Source: Paracoccaceae bacterium (GTDB lineage: Bacteria > Pseudomonadota > Alphaproteobacteria > Rhodobacterales > Rhodobacteraceae). Taken from it: a stretch of DNA of 64,000 nt. Of this stretch, positions 46,025-55,964 are shown one piece after another. The stretch spans positions 1 through 64,000 of the forward strand of contig JADGFD010000010.1 in the NCBI GenBank assembly GCA_016744015.1. Reading direction: 5' to 3'. The notes beneath the pieces were generated by a model, which was given only the letters and a program-made list of their open reading frames with translations, made no database searches and was not told where the DNA came from. The translations under genes and the position numbers were made by a program. Within the stretch, counting starts at the first letter, position 1, and each line of letters opens with the position of its first letter.

Positions 46025-46938
46025 TTTTGCGCGCCCTCCTTTGGCCAGCGCTCCATTTCTTTATGCCGCGTGCTCACTATCCAACCCTGCGCCGAAAGGG
46101 CTTTGGCGAGCTTTTCTGCTACAAAAACGGAGCGATGCTGCCCGCCGGTGCAGCCCATACCGATGCTAAAATAGGCTTTACCTTCGGCCTGATAGGCAGG
46201 CAAGAGCATCGCCACAAAATCTTCCAGTTTTTGAAAAAATGGCTCGAACAATGGATCCTCTGATACATATGCGCCGACTTGCGGCACCAAACCCGTGAGC
46301 GGGCGCAAGGCAGATTCCCAATGCGGATTTCGCAAAAAACGGCAATCAATCATCATATCCACGCCGCGCGGAGTGCCGCGCTTATAGGAAAATGACTGCA
46401 CCGAAACCGAAAGCCCCTTGCCCTCTGCTCGCCCAAACCAGCGCGACAGCTCCGCGCGCAGTTGATGCGGACTCAGCTCGGAAGTTTCGATCAAAATGTC
46501 GGCCCGCTCACGCAACGGATTCAGCGTTTCAACCTCTTGCTCAATGCCCAAAGCAGGGGAGCCATCGGGCGAGGCCGGATGGCGGCGCCGGGTTTCGCTA
46601 AAGCGGCGTAAAAGGGTCTCTGCACTGCAATCAAGGTATAGCAACGTAGGGCGGTAATCCGGTTTTTCCTCAATGTTATCAATAATTTCCAGCAAAGCTT
46701 CGCTAGAAAATCCGCGGGTTCTGGTGTCTACCCCAATCGCCAGAGTGTCTGCTGATGGCGGGCCGTAGAGAATACGATTGATCAGATTTAGCGGGAGATT
46801 ATCAATGGTTTCGATCCCGAAATCCTCAATCGCTTTAATCGCGGTCGTGCGCCCTGCCCCGGCCGGGCCGGTCACTATTACGATCTCTTGTTTGCGCTCA
46901 ATTTGCTCCAAATCAGTCCACCGGCAAAATTTGCCCAC
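46021..46938 (-). CDS. rapZ: RapZ-like nucleotide-binding regulator (RNase adapter family)
   Basis: 305 residues as listed. Walker A is VTGPAGAGRTTA; IDNLPLNLINRIL, GVDTRTRGFSS and the C-terminal MGCTGGQHRSVFVAEKLA are the RapZ/YvcJ signatures. In enterobacteria RapZ controls GlmZ and cell-wall precursor synthesis; its alphaproteobacterial role is less clear. The start is uncertain: GTG 46938 overlaps the AGGAGG ribosome-like site, and TTG 46911 is a possible alternative nearer the conserved core. It overlaps the 3' end of hprK. Confidence 0.9.
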   Translation of the reverse strand: MGKFCRWTDLEQIERKQEIVIVTGPAGAGRTTAIKAIEDFGIETIDNLPLNLINRILYGPPSADTLAIGVDTRTRGFSSEALLEIIDNIEEKPDYRPTLLYLDCSAETLLRRFSETRRRHPASPDGSPALGIEQEVETLNPLRERADILIETSELSPHQLRAELSRWFGRAEGKGLSVSVQSFSYKRGTPRGVDMMIDCRFLRNPHWESALRPLTGLVPQVGAYVSEDPLFEPFFQKLEDFVAMLLPAYQAEGKAYFSIGMGCTGGQHRSVFVAEKLAKALSAQGWIVSTRHKEMERWPKEGAQK

Positions 46939-47335
46939 CTCCTAATATACACCATATAACGGCCCCCAAACTTGGGTTCCCTTTTCCGAAAACAAGCGGA
47001 AACCTGACGCCGAGAATCACATGTTCTTCAGGCACGGGAAGCCGTGCATGTTCAGTTTTATCCAAATCCACCACAATTGCCAGCGCTGCTTGATCAACGG
47101 CGTTCACTTTCAAAAGACCAATGCCACGCGCCTCTATCATGCCTTTGATACTCGGGGCGCAGCTTAGCATCACCCGACCACCGGTGAGGTTAAGAGCTAC
47201 CGCGTCATCAGCCACCAAATCAGCTCCAAGGGCAAGGAGCTGTAAAGCGAGGCTAGATTTGCCCGCTCCCGCGCCGCCAAGTAGGAGGGCGGCGCGGCCA
47301 TTACGGGCAATGGCGGTGCCGTGTAGCATACTCAT
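46913..47335 (-). CDS. hprK: HPr kinase/phosphorylase, short alphaproteobacterial form
   Basis: 140 residues, only the C-terminal kinase domain of the roughly 310-residue Firmicutes enzyme, as is usual in alphaproteobacteria. LLLGGAGAGKSSLALQLLALGADLVADDAV contains Walker A and the catalytic Asp-Asp; IEARGIGLLKV is the HPrK signature. It phosphorylates HPr on Ser. Start overlaps the chvG stop by ATGA. Confidence 0.93.
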   Translation of the reverse strand: MSMLHGTAIARNGRAALLLGGAGAGKSSLALQLLALGADLVADDAVALNLTGGRVMLSCAPSIKGMIEARGIGLLKVNAVDQAALAIVVDLDKTEHARLPVPEEHVILGVRFPLVFGKGNPSLGAVIWCILGGGQILPVD

Positions 47336-48957
47336 ATCGGTAATTTAACGCTAAACAATGCGCCGTCTGCCTCGGTGTTGGTCGCGGTAATTGTCCCACC
47401 ATGGGCTTCAATGATTTGCTTAGAAATCGCAAGGCCAAGGCCTGAATGCTCTCCAAACTGCTCCACCGGGCGTTCGGAATAAAATCGGGTAAACACATCG
47501 GAGAGGTTCTCTTCCGGAATGCCGGGGCCGTTATCACTCACTTCGATCAAAAGGTGGTAATCTCGGGTTTCAGAGATTTTCATTCTCACCCATCCATCGG
47601 GAGGCACAAAGCTGAGCGCATTTGATATCAGGTTTGAAAACACTTGATCCAAACGCCCGGAAAGGCCCCTAATTGAGCAATCCTTCACCGAGGTTTCAAA
47701 CTGAAAATCCACATCGGGCGCACCACCCCGCGCTTCAAAGCTGCGCATAAGTCCATGAAGCATAACGCAAATATCAATATCTTCCCACGTATCCCTCACC
47801 AGTTCCCCTTCCAGCCGCGAGGCATTGGATATATCGGTCACGAGCCTGTCTAGCCGGTCAACATCGTTCTGGATCACCTCTAAAAGGGCCGCGCGGGATT
47901 CATCGTCATTCACATATCCAAGGGTCTCAACCGCAGAACGCAGTGAGGTTAACGGGTTTTTAATTTCATGGGAAACGTCAGCCGCAAAGCTTTTGTTTTG
48001 GTCAATGCGCTCCAGCAAAGCATCGGTCATATTGCGCATAGAGCGGGAGAGATCACCGATTTCATCGGGCCGCGCTGAAAGATCCGGGATGTTGACGCGG
48101 GCGAGGTTTAGCTTATCGCCAGCTTCGTCTTGCGCATTCTTGGCCGCCGCCGACAGCCGGCGCAATGGGCGGGCAATGGAATTGGCAAGCACAATGGACA
48201 GAACAATCGACGATATGGTTGCCAGTAAAAACATTTGCAGAATTTGCTCACGCGCTGTTCGAATAATCGAATCAATTTCACCTGCGCGCGTGGAAACCAA
48301 AATGGCTCCCTCGGCCCCTTCAGGTGCTTGTATTGGCAACGCCACCGCGATAAAAATCTCACCTTCGACTGACAAAACCACGTTTTTCGTCCGGCCGTTT
48401 GCGACAATGGCCTCGCCTGCAAGCTCGTTCAGGTGCCGCTCCAGGTTTTGTTGCGCACCATCTGAGGGGCCCGAGATAGAAGAAATGCTAAGAGAAGACC
48501 AAATGCGCTGGAAGAACCGCGTAAAAACATCGGTTTCCAGACCCTCAGAGGATTTGGGTCGCTCTTGGGGCGTATAGCTCAAGGCAACTTGGCCGGATTT
48601 GCTGTAAATCTGAATTATCGAATCTGAATTCACCACCATGGACTCAAAAAAGGATTTAAAGGTCACCCCGCTGAAATCCTCATAGTCTGGGTCACCGGCA
48701 TGGCTACGGATAGCGGCTGAAATTATCTCGGCTTGCCGGCCAAGCGCTTCACTTCGAAATTCCACTTGCGTATCTTGTGATTGGTTAAGATAGAGCACAC
48801 CGCTCACCAAAATACCCAGCGCGATGAGATTAAACAGAATGATTTTACGCGCCAATGGCGAGCGGTTAAACACAAAAAAGCGCTTGGATCTCGGGCTGCG
48901 CTGCTCGATCCGATCCAAGCTTAGCAAGCTCGAAGGAATGTCCTCCGTCTGCGCCAT
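47332..48957 (-). CDS. chvG: Sensor histidine kinase ChvG/ExoS
   Basis: 541 residues. A transmembrane helix (about 33-53), a periplasmic sensor region and a second helix (about 235-260) precede HAMP (SIARPLRRLSAAAKNAQDE), the H-box VSHEIKNPLTSLRSAVETL, and the kinase boxes N (NLISNALSFV), G (SDNGPGIPEENL) and SGLGLAISKQIIEAHGG. In rhizobia ChvG senses acid and envelope conditions and phosphorylates ChvI. The start is one base before the chvI stop region; operon order chvI-chvG-hprK-rapZ-EIIA-ptsH is conserved. Confidence 0.94.
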   Translation of the reverse strand: MAQTEDIPSSLLSLDRIEQRSPRSKRFFVFNRSPLARKIILFNLIALGILVSGVLYLNQSQDTQVEFRSEALGRQAEIISAAIRSHAGDPDYEDFSGVTFKSFFESMVVNSDSIIQIYSKSGQVALSYTPQERPKSSEGLETDVFTRFFQRIWSSLSISSISGPSDGAQQNLERHLNELAGEAIVANGRTKNVVLSVEGEIFIAVALPIQAPEGAEGAILVSTRAGEIDSIIRTAREQILQMFLLATISSIVLSIVLANSIARPLRRLSAAAKNAQDEAGDKLNLARVNIPDLSARPDEIGDLSRSMRNMTDALLERIDQNKSFAADVSHEIKNPLTSLRSAVETLGYVNDDESRAALLEVIQNDVDRLDRLVTDISNASRLEGELVRDTWEDIDICVMLHGLMRSFEARGGAPDVDFQFETSVKDCSIRGLSGRLDQVFSNLISNALSFVPPDGWVRMKISETRDYHLLIEVSDNGPGIPEENLSDVFTRFYSERPVEQFGEHSGLGLAISKQIIEAHGGTITATNTEADGALFSVKLPI

Positions 48958-49659
48958 TTAGGCCTCATTATATCGGTAGCCGACCCCGTAAAGCGTCTCA
49001 ATCGATGTATAGCTGTCATCCGCCTTTTTGAACTTTTTGCGAAGGCGCTTAATGTGGCTGTCAATGGTGCGATCATCCACATAAACTTGGTCACTATAGG
49101 CGGCATCCATCAGCTGATTGCGGGATTTCACAACCCCCGGGCGCTCGGCTAACTCATGAAGAATGATAAATTCGGTGACGGTAAGCACGACGGGTGTTTC
49201 TTTCCAAGTCACCTTATGTCGTTGTTTATCAAGGATAAGTGATCCACAGGATATCAGGTCATCTTCGGGTTTATCTTCACCATCCGCATTGAGCGCGATA
49301 TCATTGCGGCGCAGCACAGCTTTAATGCGCTCGATCAATAGCCGCTGAGAAAACGGCTTGGCGATATAATCATCCGCGCCCATCGACAGGCCAACAACCT
49401 CGTCCATTTCGTCATCTTTTGAGGTCAGGAATATCACCGGCAGTGTCGAATTTTGCCGCAACCGCCGCAAAAGCTCCATCCCGTCCATCCGAGGCATTTT
49501 CACATCAAAAACCGCAAGATCTGGCGGGTTATCTTGCAGCCCCATAAGGGCAGACGCCCCGTCATTATAGGTCTCGACTTCGAAACCCTCAGATTTTAGG
49601 GCAATTGAAACAGAAATTAAAATATTACGATCGTCATCTACCAAAGCAATTTTTGCCAT
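48958..49659 (-). CDS. chvI: Response regulator ChvI
   Basis: 233 residues, OmpR/PhoB type. The receiver has the acidic pocket (LVDDDR), phospho-acceptor Asp in [14 protein letters not shown], and Lys in FSQRLLI/YIAKPF. The DNA-binding domain ends with [20 protein letters not shown] and YGVGYRY. It acts with ChvG in envelope-stress and carbon control. ATG 49659 with GGAGG upstream. It is divergent from pckA; a TTGC-N3-GC motif lies in the space between. Confidence 0.95.
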   Translation of the reverse strand: MAKIALVDDDRNILISVSIALKSEGFEVETYNDGASALMGLQDNPPDLAVFDVKMPRMDGMELLRRLRQNSTLPVIFLTSKDDEMDEVVGLSMGADDYIAKPFSQRLLIERIKAVLRRNDIALNADGEDKPEDDLISCGSLILDKQRHKVTWKETPVVLTVTEFIILHELAERPGVVKSRNQLMDAAYSDQVYVDDRTIDSHIKRLRKKFKKADDSYTSIETLYGVGYRYNEA

Positions 49660-49704
49660 ATCAGCCTCCGGCCAGCGCTTTTCGCCACTGTCTCGCATTC
49701 CGGC

Positions 49705-49715
49705 CTGCAATGCAA
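49705..49715. promoter_or_regulatory. TTGC-N3-GCA dyad near chvI
   Basis: CTGCAATGCAA; on the minus strand TTGCATTGCAG. 37 bases from the matching site at 49742-49752. Confidence 0.4.
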
Positions 49716-49741
49716 CCGATCTTCGGAAATGTTCTGTTTTG

Positions 49742-49752
49742 TTGCGCTGCGA
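49742..49752. promoter_or_regulatory. TTGC-N3-GC dyad upstream of pckA
   Basis: TTGCGCTGCGA, preceded by TTTTG and followed by CAATT. It matches the reverse complement of the etfBA site over TTTTGTTGCRCTGCRA. Confidence 0.45.
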
Positions 49753-49902
49753 CAATTATTCCTCCTCCCGCCAAAAAAACACTGGATTTTGCATTTCTGA
49801 TCCGCTTTACAAACCCACAAGCGCGCTGGGTGGTTTGCCTTTTCCAGCGCATTTTTTCTTGGGAACAGGGGCCGCTGGCCCCAAAATTGGAGCATCCAAA
49901 CC

Positions 49903-51507
49903 ATGGCAACAGGCAAGGTAAACCCCGCACAAACGCTTGAAGCGACCGGAATTTCTGGCGTGAAAACCGCACATTACAACCTGCTGGAACCGGCGCTGAT
50001 GCAGCACGCGGTGGCGAGAGGCGAAGGCGAAATTGGCCTTGGCGGGGCATTTCTGGTCTCAACAGGAGAGCACACCGGCCGCTCGCCAAAAGACAAGTTT
50101 GTGGTCAACGAACCCTCGGTTAAAGATACCATCTGGTGGGAAAACAACCCCCCAATGGAGATGCAGGCCTTTGATAATCTTCACAAAGATATGCTTGAAC
50201 ACCTAAAAGGCCAAGAGCTTTTTGTGGAAGACCTTTATGGCGGGGCAGACCCTGAATACCGGCTCAACGTGCGCATGATCACCGAACTGGCCTGGCATGC
50301 CCTCTTTAATCGCACAATGCTTCGCCGCCCCGAGCTGGAAGAGCTGGAAAGCTTTGTGCCGGAATTTACGGTTATTAACTGCCCCAGCTTTAGGGCCGAC
50401 CCCGCACGCCATGGCTGCCGCTCCGAAACCGTTATTGCCCTGAGCTTTGAGAAGAAGCTCGTGCTGGTAGGTGGCACATCTTACGCTGGCGAAAACAAAA
50501 AATCCGTGTTTTCCGTGCTCAATTACCTGCTGCCGGATCGCAATGTCATGCCTATGCATTGCTCCGCCAACCACGCCATCGGAAACCCGGAAGACACGGC
50601 CATTTTCTTTGGCCTTTCCGGCACGGGTAAAACCACACTCTCGGCGGACCCGGACCGCACGCTCATTGGCGATGATGAGCATGGCTGGTCGGACAAAGGC
50701 ACCTTTAATTTTGAGGGCGGTTGCTACGCCAAAACCATTAACTTGAGCGAAGAGGCCGAACCCGAGATCTTTGCGACCACCAGCAAATTTGCTTCCGTTG
50801 TGGAAAATATGGTCTATGACAAGCACACGCGCGAAATTGACTATACTGATGATAGCCTAACCCCCAACATGCGCTGCGCCTATCCGCTGCATTATATTGA
50901 TAACGCTTCAGAATCCTCGCTTGGCGGGCTGCCCAAAAACATCATTATGCTCACATGTGACGCTTTTGGCGTGCTGCCGCCAATGGCGCGGCTAACCCCG
51001 GCTCAGGCCATGTATCACTTTCTTTCCGGCTTTACCGCCAAGGTGCCCGGCACCGAAAAAGGCGTGACAGAGCCAATTCCGACCTTTTCCACCTGCTTTG
51101 GCGCCCCTTTTATGCCCCGCCGCCCCGAAGCCTATGGCAACCTCTTGCGTGAAAAAATTGCAGCGCACGGAGTCAATTGCTGGCTAGTGAACACCGGTTG
51201 GACAGGCGGGCCAAAAGGCAAAGGCGGATCGCGCATGCCAATCCGCGCCACACGCGCCTTACTTACGGCAGCCCTTAGCGGCGGGTTAGCAGAGCGTGAG
51301 TTCCGAACCGATGAAAACTTTGGCTTTGAAGTGCCTGTGGCCGTTAAGGGCGTTGCAAAAATATTGCTAGACCCAAGGCGTACATGGGAAGACGCTGCTG
51401 ATTATGATATCCAAGCCGCTAAACTGGTGCAGATGTTTGAAGAGAATTTCAAACAATATGAATCATTTGTTGATGACGAGATTCTAGCTGCCGCTATTAA
51501 GGCCTAG
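49903..51507 (+). CDS. pckA: Phosphoenolpyruvate carboxykinase (ATP)
   Basis: 534 residues. It makes PEP from oxaloacetate and ATP, the entry to gluconeogenesis when growing on acids. [16 protein letters not shown] is the kinase P-loop, [22 protein letters not shown] binds metal and substrate, and [16 protein letters not shown] and CSANHAIG are further signatures. ATG 49903 starts MATGKVNP. Divergent from chvI as in rhizobia, where ChvGI is linked to pckA. A large hairpin terminator follows. Confidence 0.97.
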   Translation: MATGKVNPAQTLEATGISGVKTAHYNLLEPALMQHAVARGEGEIGLGGAFLVSTGEHTGRSPKDKFVVNEPSVKDTIWWENNPPMEMQAFDNLHKDMLEHLKGQELFVEDLYGGADPEYRLNVRMITELAWHALFNRTMLRRPELEELESFVPEFTVINCPSFRADPARHGCRSETVIALSFEKKLVLVGGTSYAGENKKSVFSVLNYLLPDRNVMPMHCSANHAIGNPEDTAIFFGLSGTGKTTLSADPDRTLIGDDEHGWSDKGTFNFEGGCYAKTINLSEEAEPEIFATTSKFASVVENMVYDKHTREIDYTDDSLTPNMRCAYPLHYIDNASESSLGGLPKNIIMLTCDAFGVLPPMARLTPAQAMYHFLSGFTAKVPGTEKGVTEPIPTFSTCFGAPFMPRRPEAYGNLLREKIAAHGVNCWLVNTGWTGGPKGKGGSRMPIRATRALLTAALSGGLAEREFRTDENFGFEVPVAVKGVAKILLDPRRTWEDAADYDIQAAKLVQMFEENFKQYESFVDDEILAAAIKA

Positions 51508-51514
51508 GCCGAAT

Positions 51515-51554
51515 TTCTCACGCAGCCCAACCCACACGTAGGGCTGCGTGAGAA
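51515..51554 (+). terminator. pckA terminator hairpin
   Basis: A 14-base perfect stem (TTCTCACGCAGCCC and complement) with a 12-base loop, starting seven bases after the pckA stop. No T run, but the stem is strong. Confidence 0.75.
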
Positions 51555-51640
51555 CTATAATTTCACAAATTTATCAAATTTTGTTTTTTTATTTCAACAG
51601 CGTTGACCTCCGTGAAGAAATCCCTTAATCCAATTCTATG

Positions 51641-51651
51641 TTGCAACGCAC
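51641..51651. promoter_or_regulatory. TTGC-N3-GCAC site upstream of mcd
   Basis: TTGCAACGCAC, 17 bases before the mcd start codon. Weaker match to the sites upstream of etfBA and pckA. Confidence 0.3.
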
Positions 51652-51668
51652 AATGAAAAGGTTAAGGC

Positions 51669-53318
51669 ATGTCTGATTCTCAAAGCCCAATTCTGGATGA
51701 CCTCTCAATACTCTGTGAAGAGGCTTTGGGCGAGATAGCATCACTGGTCAAATCAATTCAGAAAAGCGTAAAAGACTGCACCGTTAAAGACGGGCGCCTA
51801 AATGCAGCCTTACTGGAAGAGAATCAGTATAGCGCACATGGGATGGCATGGTTTACAACATATGAGCACAGCCTTACGGCTCTATTAAACTGGCATAATG
51901 GCCTAGAAAAAAAAGGGTTATCTTGTAAACTCTCATCGTTAACCTTGCAAATCGGATTTGCTGAATACCTCGCACAAATTTACAACGGAATTCCGATGTC
52001 TCAGGGCGAAATCATTCGGCCTCAGCAAATATTGGCGGAATCCACCCCCGGAAAAGCTGCGAAATTACTGATTAATGCCGGCAACTCCGATGCCGCGCGA
52101 AAAGCCCTTACGCATGAAATTATCCTGCAGTCCGGGGATTTGACCTATGGCCCTGACGGGCTAGATGACGAATACGGCATGATCAGGGACCAGTTCCGGA
52201 AATTTGTGGAAAAGCGTGTGACCCCTTTTGCCCATGAATGGCATCTGAAAGATGAGCTCATCCCCGACGATGTGATTTCAGAAATGGGTGAGCTAGGCGT
52301 TTTTGGCTTAACCATCCCTGAAGAATTCGGCGGATTTGGCATGAGCAAAACCGCCATGTGCGTGGTCACGGAGGAACTCGCCCGTGGCTATATCGGGGTT
52401 GGCTCGCTTGGCACACGCTCTGAAATCGCGGCTGAACTCATCTTATGCGGCGGCAGTGATGCGCAAAAAAACCAATGGCTTCCTAAAATCGCTGACGCAT
52501 CAATTTTGCCAACGGCCGTGTTTACAGAGCCCAATACCGGCTCGGACCTAGGGAGCTTGAAAACCCGCGCTATTCGCAATGGAGACCACTATTACGTAAC
52601 AGGTGCAAAAACCTGGATAACTCATGCGGCGCGCGCCGACATTATGACCATGCTTGTAAGAACAGACACGGAAAGCACTGATTACAATGGGCTTTCTATG
52701 CTATTGGCGGAGAAACCGCGGGGGACAAGCGCGGAAGATTTCCCAGCGGAAAACATGTCTGGCAGTGAAATTGAGGTGCTGGGCTACAGAGGGATGAAGG
52801 AGTATGAACTCGGCTTTGACGGCTTTCAAGTGAAGGCGGACAACCTGCTAGGTGGCGTAGAAGGCCAAGGTTTTAAGCAGTTGATGAAGACGTTTGAGGC
52901 GGCACGCATCCAAACGGCAGCGCGCGCGGTGGGTGTTGCCCAAAATGCGCTGGAGGTTAGCCTGAAATATGCCCAAGATCGCAAGCAATTTGGCAAAGAA
53001 CTAGTGGAATTTCCCCGCGTTTACAGCAAGATAGCGATGATGGCGGTCGAAATCACCATAGCGCGGCAACTGACCTATTTTGCCGCCAGCGAAAAAGATC
53101 AAGGGCGGCGTTGCGACCTTGAAGCCGGGATGGCCAAGCTCCTTGCGGCCCGGGTTGCCTGGGCGGCGGCGGATAATGGTGTGCAAATTCATGGCGGAAA
53201 CGGGTTTGCACTTGAATACCCGATTAGTCGCATACTTTGCGATGCGCGGATACTCAGCATATTTGAAGGGGCCGCTGAAATTCAGGCAACGGTAATTGCA
53301 CGTAGATTATTAGCTTAA
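51669..53318 (+). CDS. mcd: (2S)-methylsuccinyl-CoA dehydrogenase (ethylmalonyl-CoA pathway)
   Basis: 549 residues: an acyl-CoA dehydrogenase with an extra N-terminal domain of about 150 residues, which is the feature that separates Mcd from ordinary members (about 380-400). The ACAD core shows FGLTIPEEFGGFGM, TEPNTGSDLGSLKTRA, RIQTAARAVGVAQNALEVSLKYAQDRKQFGKEL and, near the end, IHGGNGFALEYPISRI. It oxidises methylsuccinyl-CoA to mesaconyl-CoA during C2 assimilation, passing electrons to ETF. Its 3' end overlaps recO by 4 bases. The other pathway genes (ccr, ecm, mch) are not in the window. Confidence 0.85.
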   Translation: MSDSQSPILDDLSILCEEALGEIASLVKSIQKSVKDCTVKDGRLNAALLEENQYSAHGMAWFTTYEHSLTALLNWHNGLEKKGLSCKLSSLTLQIGFAEYLAQIYNGIPMSQGEIIRPQQILAESTPGKAAKLLINAGNSDAARKALTHEIILQSGDLTYGPDGLDDEYGMIRDQFRKFVEKRVTPFAHEWHLKDELIPDDVISEMGELGVFGLTIPEEFGGFGMSKTAMCVVTEELARGYIGVGSLGTRSEIAAELILCGGSDAQKNQWLPKIADASILPTAVFTEPNTGSDLGSLKTRAIRNGDHYYVTGAKTWITHAARADIMTMLVRTDTESTDYNGLSMLLAEKPRGTSAEDFPAENMSGSEIEVLGYRGMKEYELGFDGFQVKADNLLGGVEGQGFKQLMKTFEAARIQTAARAVGVAQNALEVSLKYAQDRKQFGKELVEFPRVYSKIAMMAVEITIARQLTYFAASEKDQGRRCDLEAGMAKLLAARVAWAAADNGVQIHGGNGFALEYPISRILCDARILSIFEGAAEIQATVIARRLLA

Positions 53319-54034
53319 CAATAAACTATATCTGCCAATCTGAGGCGTGCTTCCGGAAGTCTGGGGGGAGAAACAGGCACGTGTTTCTCAAAAAAATATC
53401 CACTAAGCCTTAAAGATTGTCGAAATTCCTCTGAGGAAATTTTGGCTAGGGAGTCTTGTTGCAAAAAAGCAGGATAGGGTAGCAGCTTATCTTCCCAGCC
53501 CATGGCGGCCTCTTTGCTAACGGCACGGCCCGACTTTGGGGAAACATATGAAAGATCAGTGTCTTGCCCAGTTACGGCGCAGCGTGATAAGTCTATGCCA
53601 TAGCCGAGTGAATTTAGCATTTCCAACTCCAAAAGGCAGTAGCGATGCTGCCAATTATCATCCGTTTCGAACCGCAACAGCAGGTCTAAAAAGGCAGAGT
53701 AAACTACCGGATTGGGCTCACGCTCGGGAAGATAGCGAAACAGCATCGCTGATAGCGCATTAAAACAGTATAGCTTCAAACGCGCCGTCAACAGAACCGC
53801 AGAGTGAGATTTTTTTAGTTCAACACTGAACGACCCGAGTTGGTCTTCCAACCGTGCGCGCCAGTTCAGCGCTAGTAAATTTCCTGGCTGTAGCAAGGCT
53901 GCTGATTTTCGCGAGCCACCACCGCGCACCAAACCAGCATGAATACCATGATTCTCAGACAGCACTTCAATAATGGCCGAACCTTCACCATGCCGGCGCG
54001 CGCTTAATAGTATGCCGTGATCTTGCCATTCCAT
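53315..54034 (-). CDS. recO: DNA repair protein RecO
   Basis: 239 residues. EWQDHGILLSARRHGEGSAIIEVLSENHGIHAGLVRGG is the conserved OB-fold start, and LLELEMLNSLGYGIDLSRCAVTGQ the central block. The usual zinc-ligand Cys set is only partly present, as in other alphaproteobacteria. It helps load RecA with RecR on gapped DNA. Head of the block recO-DUF1491-era-rnc on the minus strand; the mcd gene converges with a 4-base overlap. Confidence 0.93.
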   Translation of the reverse strand: MEWQDHGILLSARRHGEGSAIIEVLSENHGIHAGLVRGGGSRKSAALLQPGNLLALNWRARLEDQLGSFSVELKKSHSAVLLTARLKLYCFNALSAMLFRYLPEREPNPVVYSAFLDLLLRFETDDNWQHRYCLLELEMLNSLGYGIDLSRCAVTGQDTDLSYVSPKSGRAVSKEAAMGWEDKLLPYPAFLQQDSLAKISSEEFRQSLRLSGYFFEKHVPVSPPRLPEARLRLADIVYC

Positions 54035-54043
54035 CGTATAAAC

Positions 54044-54373
54044 CTAGCCGGATAAGCCCTCTTCGTCGAGCAAAGTGCGGCCTTTTGCGTCTTCGACCTC
54101 AATCACCCATAAATCAGGGTCAAATTTGCGTTGACGTGTAATGAGATTGTCCATCTCTGGCTCAGGGCCAGCCCCAAGCTCGCTCCACACCCGCTGGCCT
54201 TCGCTATTATAGGTTCGGTGAATGAGCATCGCCGTGCCATCTAGCGGGTTTGACTTAACCAACACGGCACCGGCGGTGCTATCTCCTTTGTGAACAACAA
54301 AAGCAGGCATATTCGCGAGATCTAGCCGCCGCAAATAGGCGTGAATCCAAAATTCAGCCGTTAGGCGAGGCAT
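54044..54373 (-). CDS. DUF1491 family protein
   Basis: 109 residues. RLTAEFWIHAYLRRLDLANMPAFVVHKGDSTAGAVLVK and QRKFDPDLWVIEVED match DUF1491, an alphaproteobacterial family found next to era and recO. Function unknown. The start codon shares its first base with the last base of era (54373). Confidence 0.88.
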   Translation of the reverse strand: MPRLTAEFWIHAYLRRLDLANMPAFVVHKGDSTAGAVLVKSNPLDGTAMLIHRTYNSEGQRVWSELGAGPEPEMDNLITRQRKFDPDLWVIEVEDAKGRTLLDEEGLSG

Positions 54374-55281
54374 CAGTCACCATCCTTAAATTCCAACCCC
54401 ATTTCGCTATAGCGCTCTCGCTCTTCTAGCCAGTTCGGGCGAACTTTTACCTGCAAAAACAGATGCACGGTGCGATCAAGGAATTCAGAAAGCTCTTTGC
54501 GCGCATCCATAGACACGCTCTTGATAGTAGCCCCTTTGGGGCCAAGCAATATGCCCTTATGCCCGCTACGCATAACGTATATCATCTGATCAATACGCAC
54601 AGACCCGTCCTTGCGATCTTTCCAGTTTTCCGTTTCGACCGTTAGCTGGTAGGGCAGCTCCTGATGAAGGCGAAGCGTTAGTTTTTCCCGTGTGATCTCC
54701 GCAGCTATTTGGCGAAGGGGCGCATCTGCGATTTGATCTTCTGGATAGTGCCATGGGCCTGCGGGGAGGGCCGCGGCTATATCGGATTTCAAGGACTCAA
54801 CACCATGACCTTTTTCAGCAGATACCATATAGGTATTTTCAAAATTATATATACTATTCAATTCATTAGTGAGCTGTAAAAGGTTTTCAGCCTTAACTTT
54901 GTCAATTTTATTGATAATGAGAGATACCCGCGCTCCCTGTGGGATGTGCTCTGCCAATCCATCCAGTATAGCCTTTACGCCCTCGGATATCCCGCGGTGT
55001 GCTTCGACCAGAAACAACACTAAATCCGCGTCAGCTGCCCCGCTCCAAGCGGCAGAAACCATGGCGCGATCCAGCCGCCGACGGGGGCGAAACAGGCCGG
55101 GCGTATCTACAAATACAATTTGGCTCTCCCCTTCCAGCGCAATGCCGCGAATGCGGGCGCGCGTGGTTTGCACCTTATGCGTAACAATTGAGACCTTGGC
55201 ACCAACCATGCGGTTTAGCAAAGTAGATTTACCTGCATTCGGCTCCCCGATCAGGGCTACAAATCCGCAACGTTGGGTCAT
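54373..55281 (-). CDS. era: GTPase Era
   Basis: 302 residues. G motifs: [13 protein letters not shown] (G1), QTTRARIRG (G2), VDTPGLF (G3), NKIDKV (G4) and VSAEKGHG (G5); the C-terminal KH domain contains [24 protein letters not shown]. It binds 16S rRNA during 30S maturation. The start overlaps the rnc stop by ATGA. Confidence 0.97.
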   Translation of the reverse strand: MTQRCGFVALIGEPNAGKSTLLNRMVGAKVSIVTHKVQTTRARIRGIALEGESQIVFVDTPGLFRPRRRLDRAMVSAAWSGAADADLVLFLVEAHRGISEGVKAILDGLAEHIPQGARVSLIINKIDKVKAENLLQLTNELNSIYNFENTYMVSAEKGHGVESLKSDIAAALPAGPWHYPEDQIADAPLRQIAAEITREKLTLRLHQELPYQLTVETENWKDRKDGSVRIDQMIYVMRSGHKGILLGPKGATIKSVSMDARKELSEFLDRTVHLFLQVKVRPNWLEERERYSEMGLEFKDGD

Positions 55282-55964
55282 TTTTTGTCCTTAACTAGGC
55301 TAAACAGAGCAGCGGCGGCCTGCACTTGGGCATTTTTCTTGGAAGCCGCTTCGCCTCGGGCGGCATGCCCGTTTTCCAGCGCAGCCTCAACGATGAATAC
55401 TGGCTGGTGATCTGGTCCGCTTCGGCTGATATCTGTGTATACAGGCGTCGGCAGTCCGCGCGCCTGCGCCCATTCTTGCAAGCTTGATTTTGGGTCGGCG
55501 GCCCGCTCTTGCGCCGTATGAATCCGGTCTCCCCATAGGCGCAAAATAAGCGCCTGCGTGGTGGAAAATCCGGCATCAAGGTAAACCGCAGCAATAACCG
55601 CTTCCATTGCATCCCCGAGCAATGCCACCTTGCGACGACCGCCAGAGCGCATTTCTGAGCGCCCAAGCATCAAGGCTTCACCAAGGTTAATTTGCGCGGC
55701 AACTTCGGCGCAGGCTTCTTTACGCACAAGCGCGTTGAAGCGCGGGGCAAGCTGGCCTTCGCGGGCGCGCGTATCCGCCTCAAATAAGGCTTGCGAAATG
55801 GTCAGGCCAAGCACGCGGTCACCCAAAAACTCTAACCGCTGGTTATCATGGTCTTTATTCTGAGCTGCTGACGCATGGGTAAGGGCCTGCCTTAGCAAGC
55901 CCTCATCCTTAAACTGATGGCCCAATCGCTCCGAAAAGCGCTGCAATGCGGAATTGGCGCTCAC
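55278..55964 (-). CDS. rnc: Ribonuclease III
   Basis: 228 residues with GTG start at 55964, which overlaps the lepB stop (GTGA); an in-frame ATG at 55997 would add 11 residues lying inside lep[21 protein letters not shown] is the catalytic signature (Glu and Asp ligands), [19 protein letters not shown] holds the second metal ligands, and the C-terminal double-stranded RNA-binding domain ends with [14 protein letters not shown]. It processes rRNA and mRNA. Confidence 0.96.
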   Translation of the reverse strand: MSANSALQRFSERLGHQFKDEGLLRQALTHASAAQNKDHDNQRLEFLGDRVLGLTISQALFEADTRAREGQLAPRFNALVRKEACAEVAAQINLGEALMLGRSEMRSGGRRKVALLGDAMEAVIAAVYLDAGFSTTQALILRLWGDRIHTAQERAADPKSSLQEWAQARGLPTPVYTDISRSGPDHQPVFIVEAALENGHAARGEAASKKNAQVQAAAALFSLVKDKK

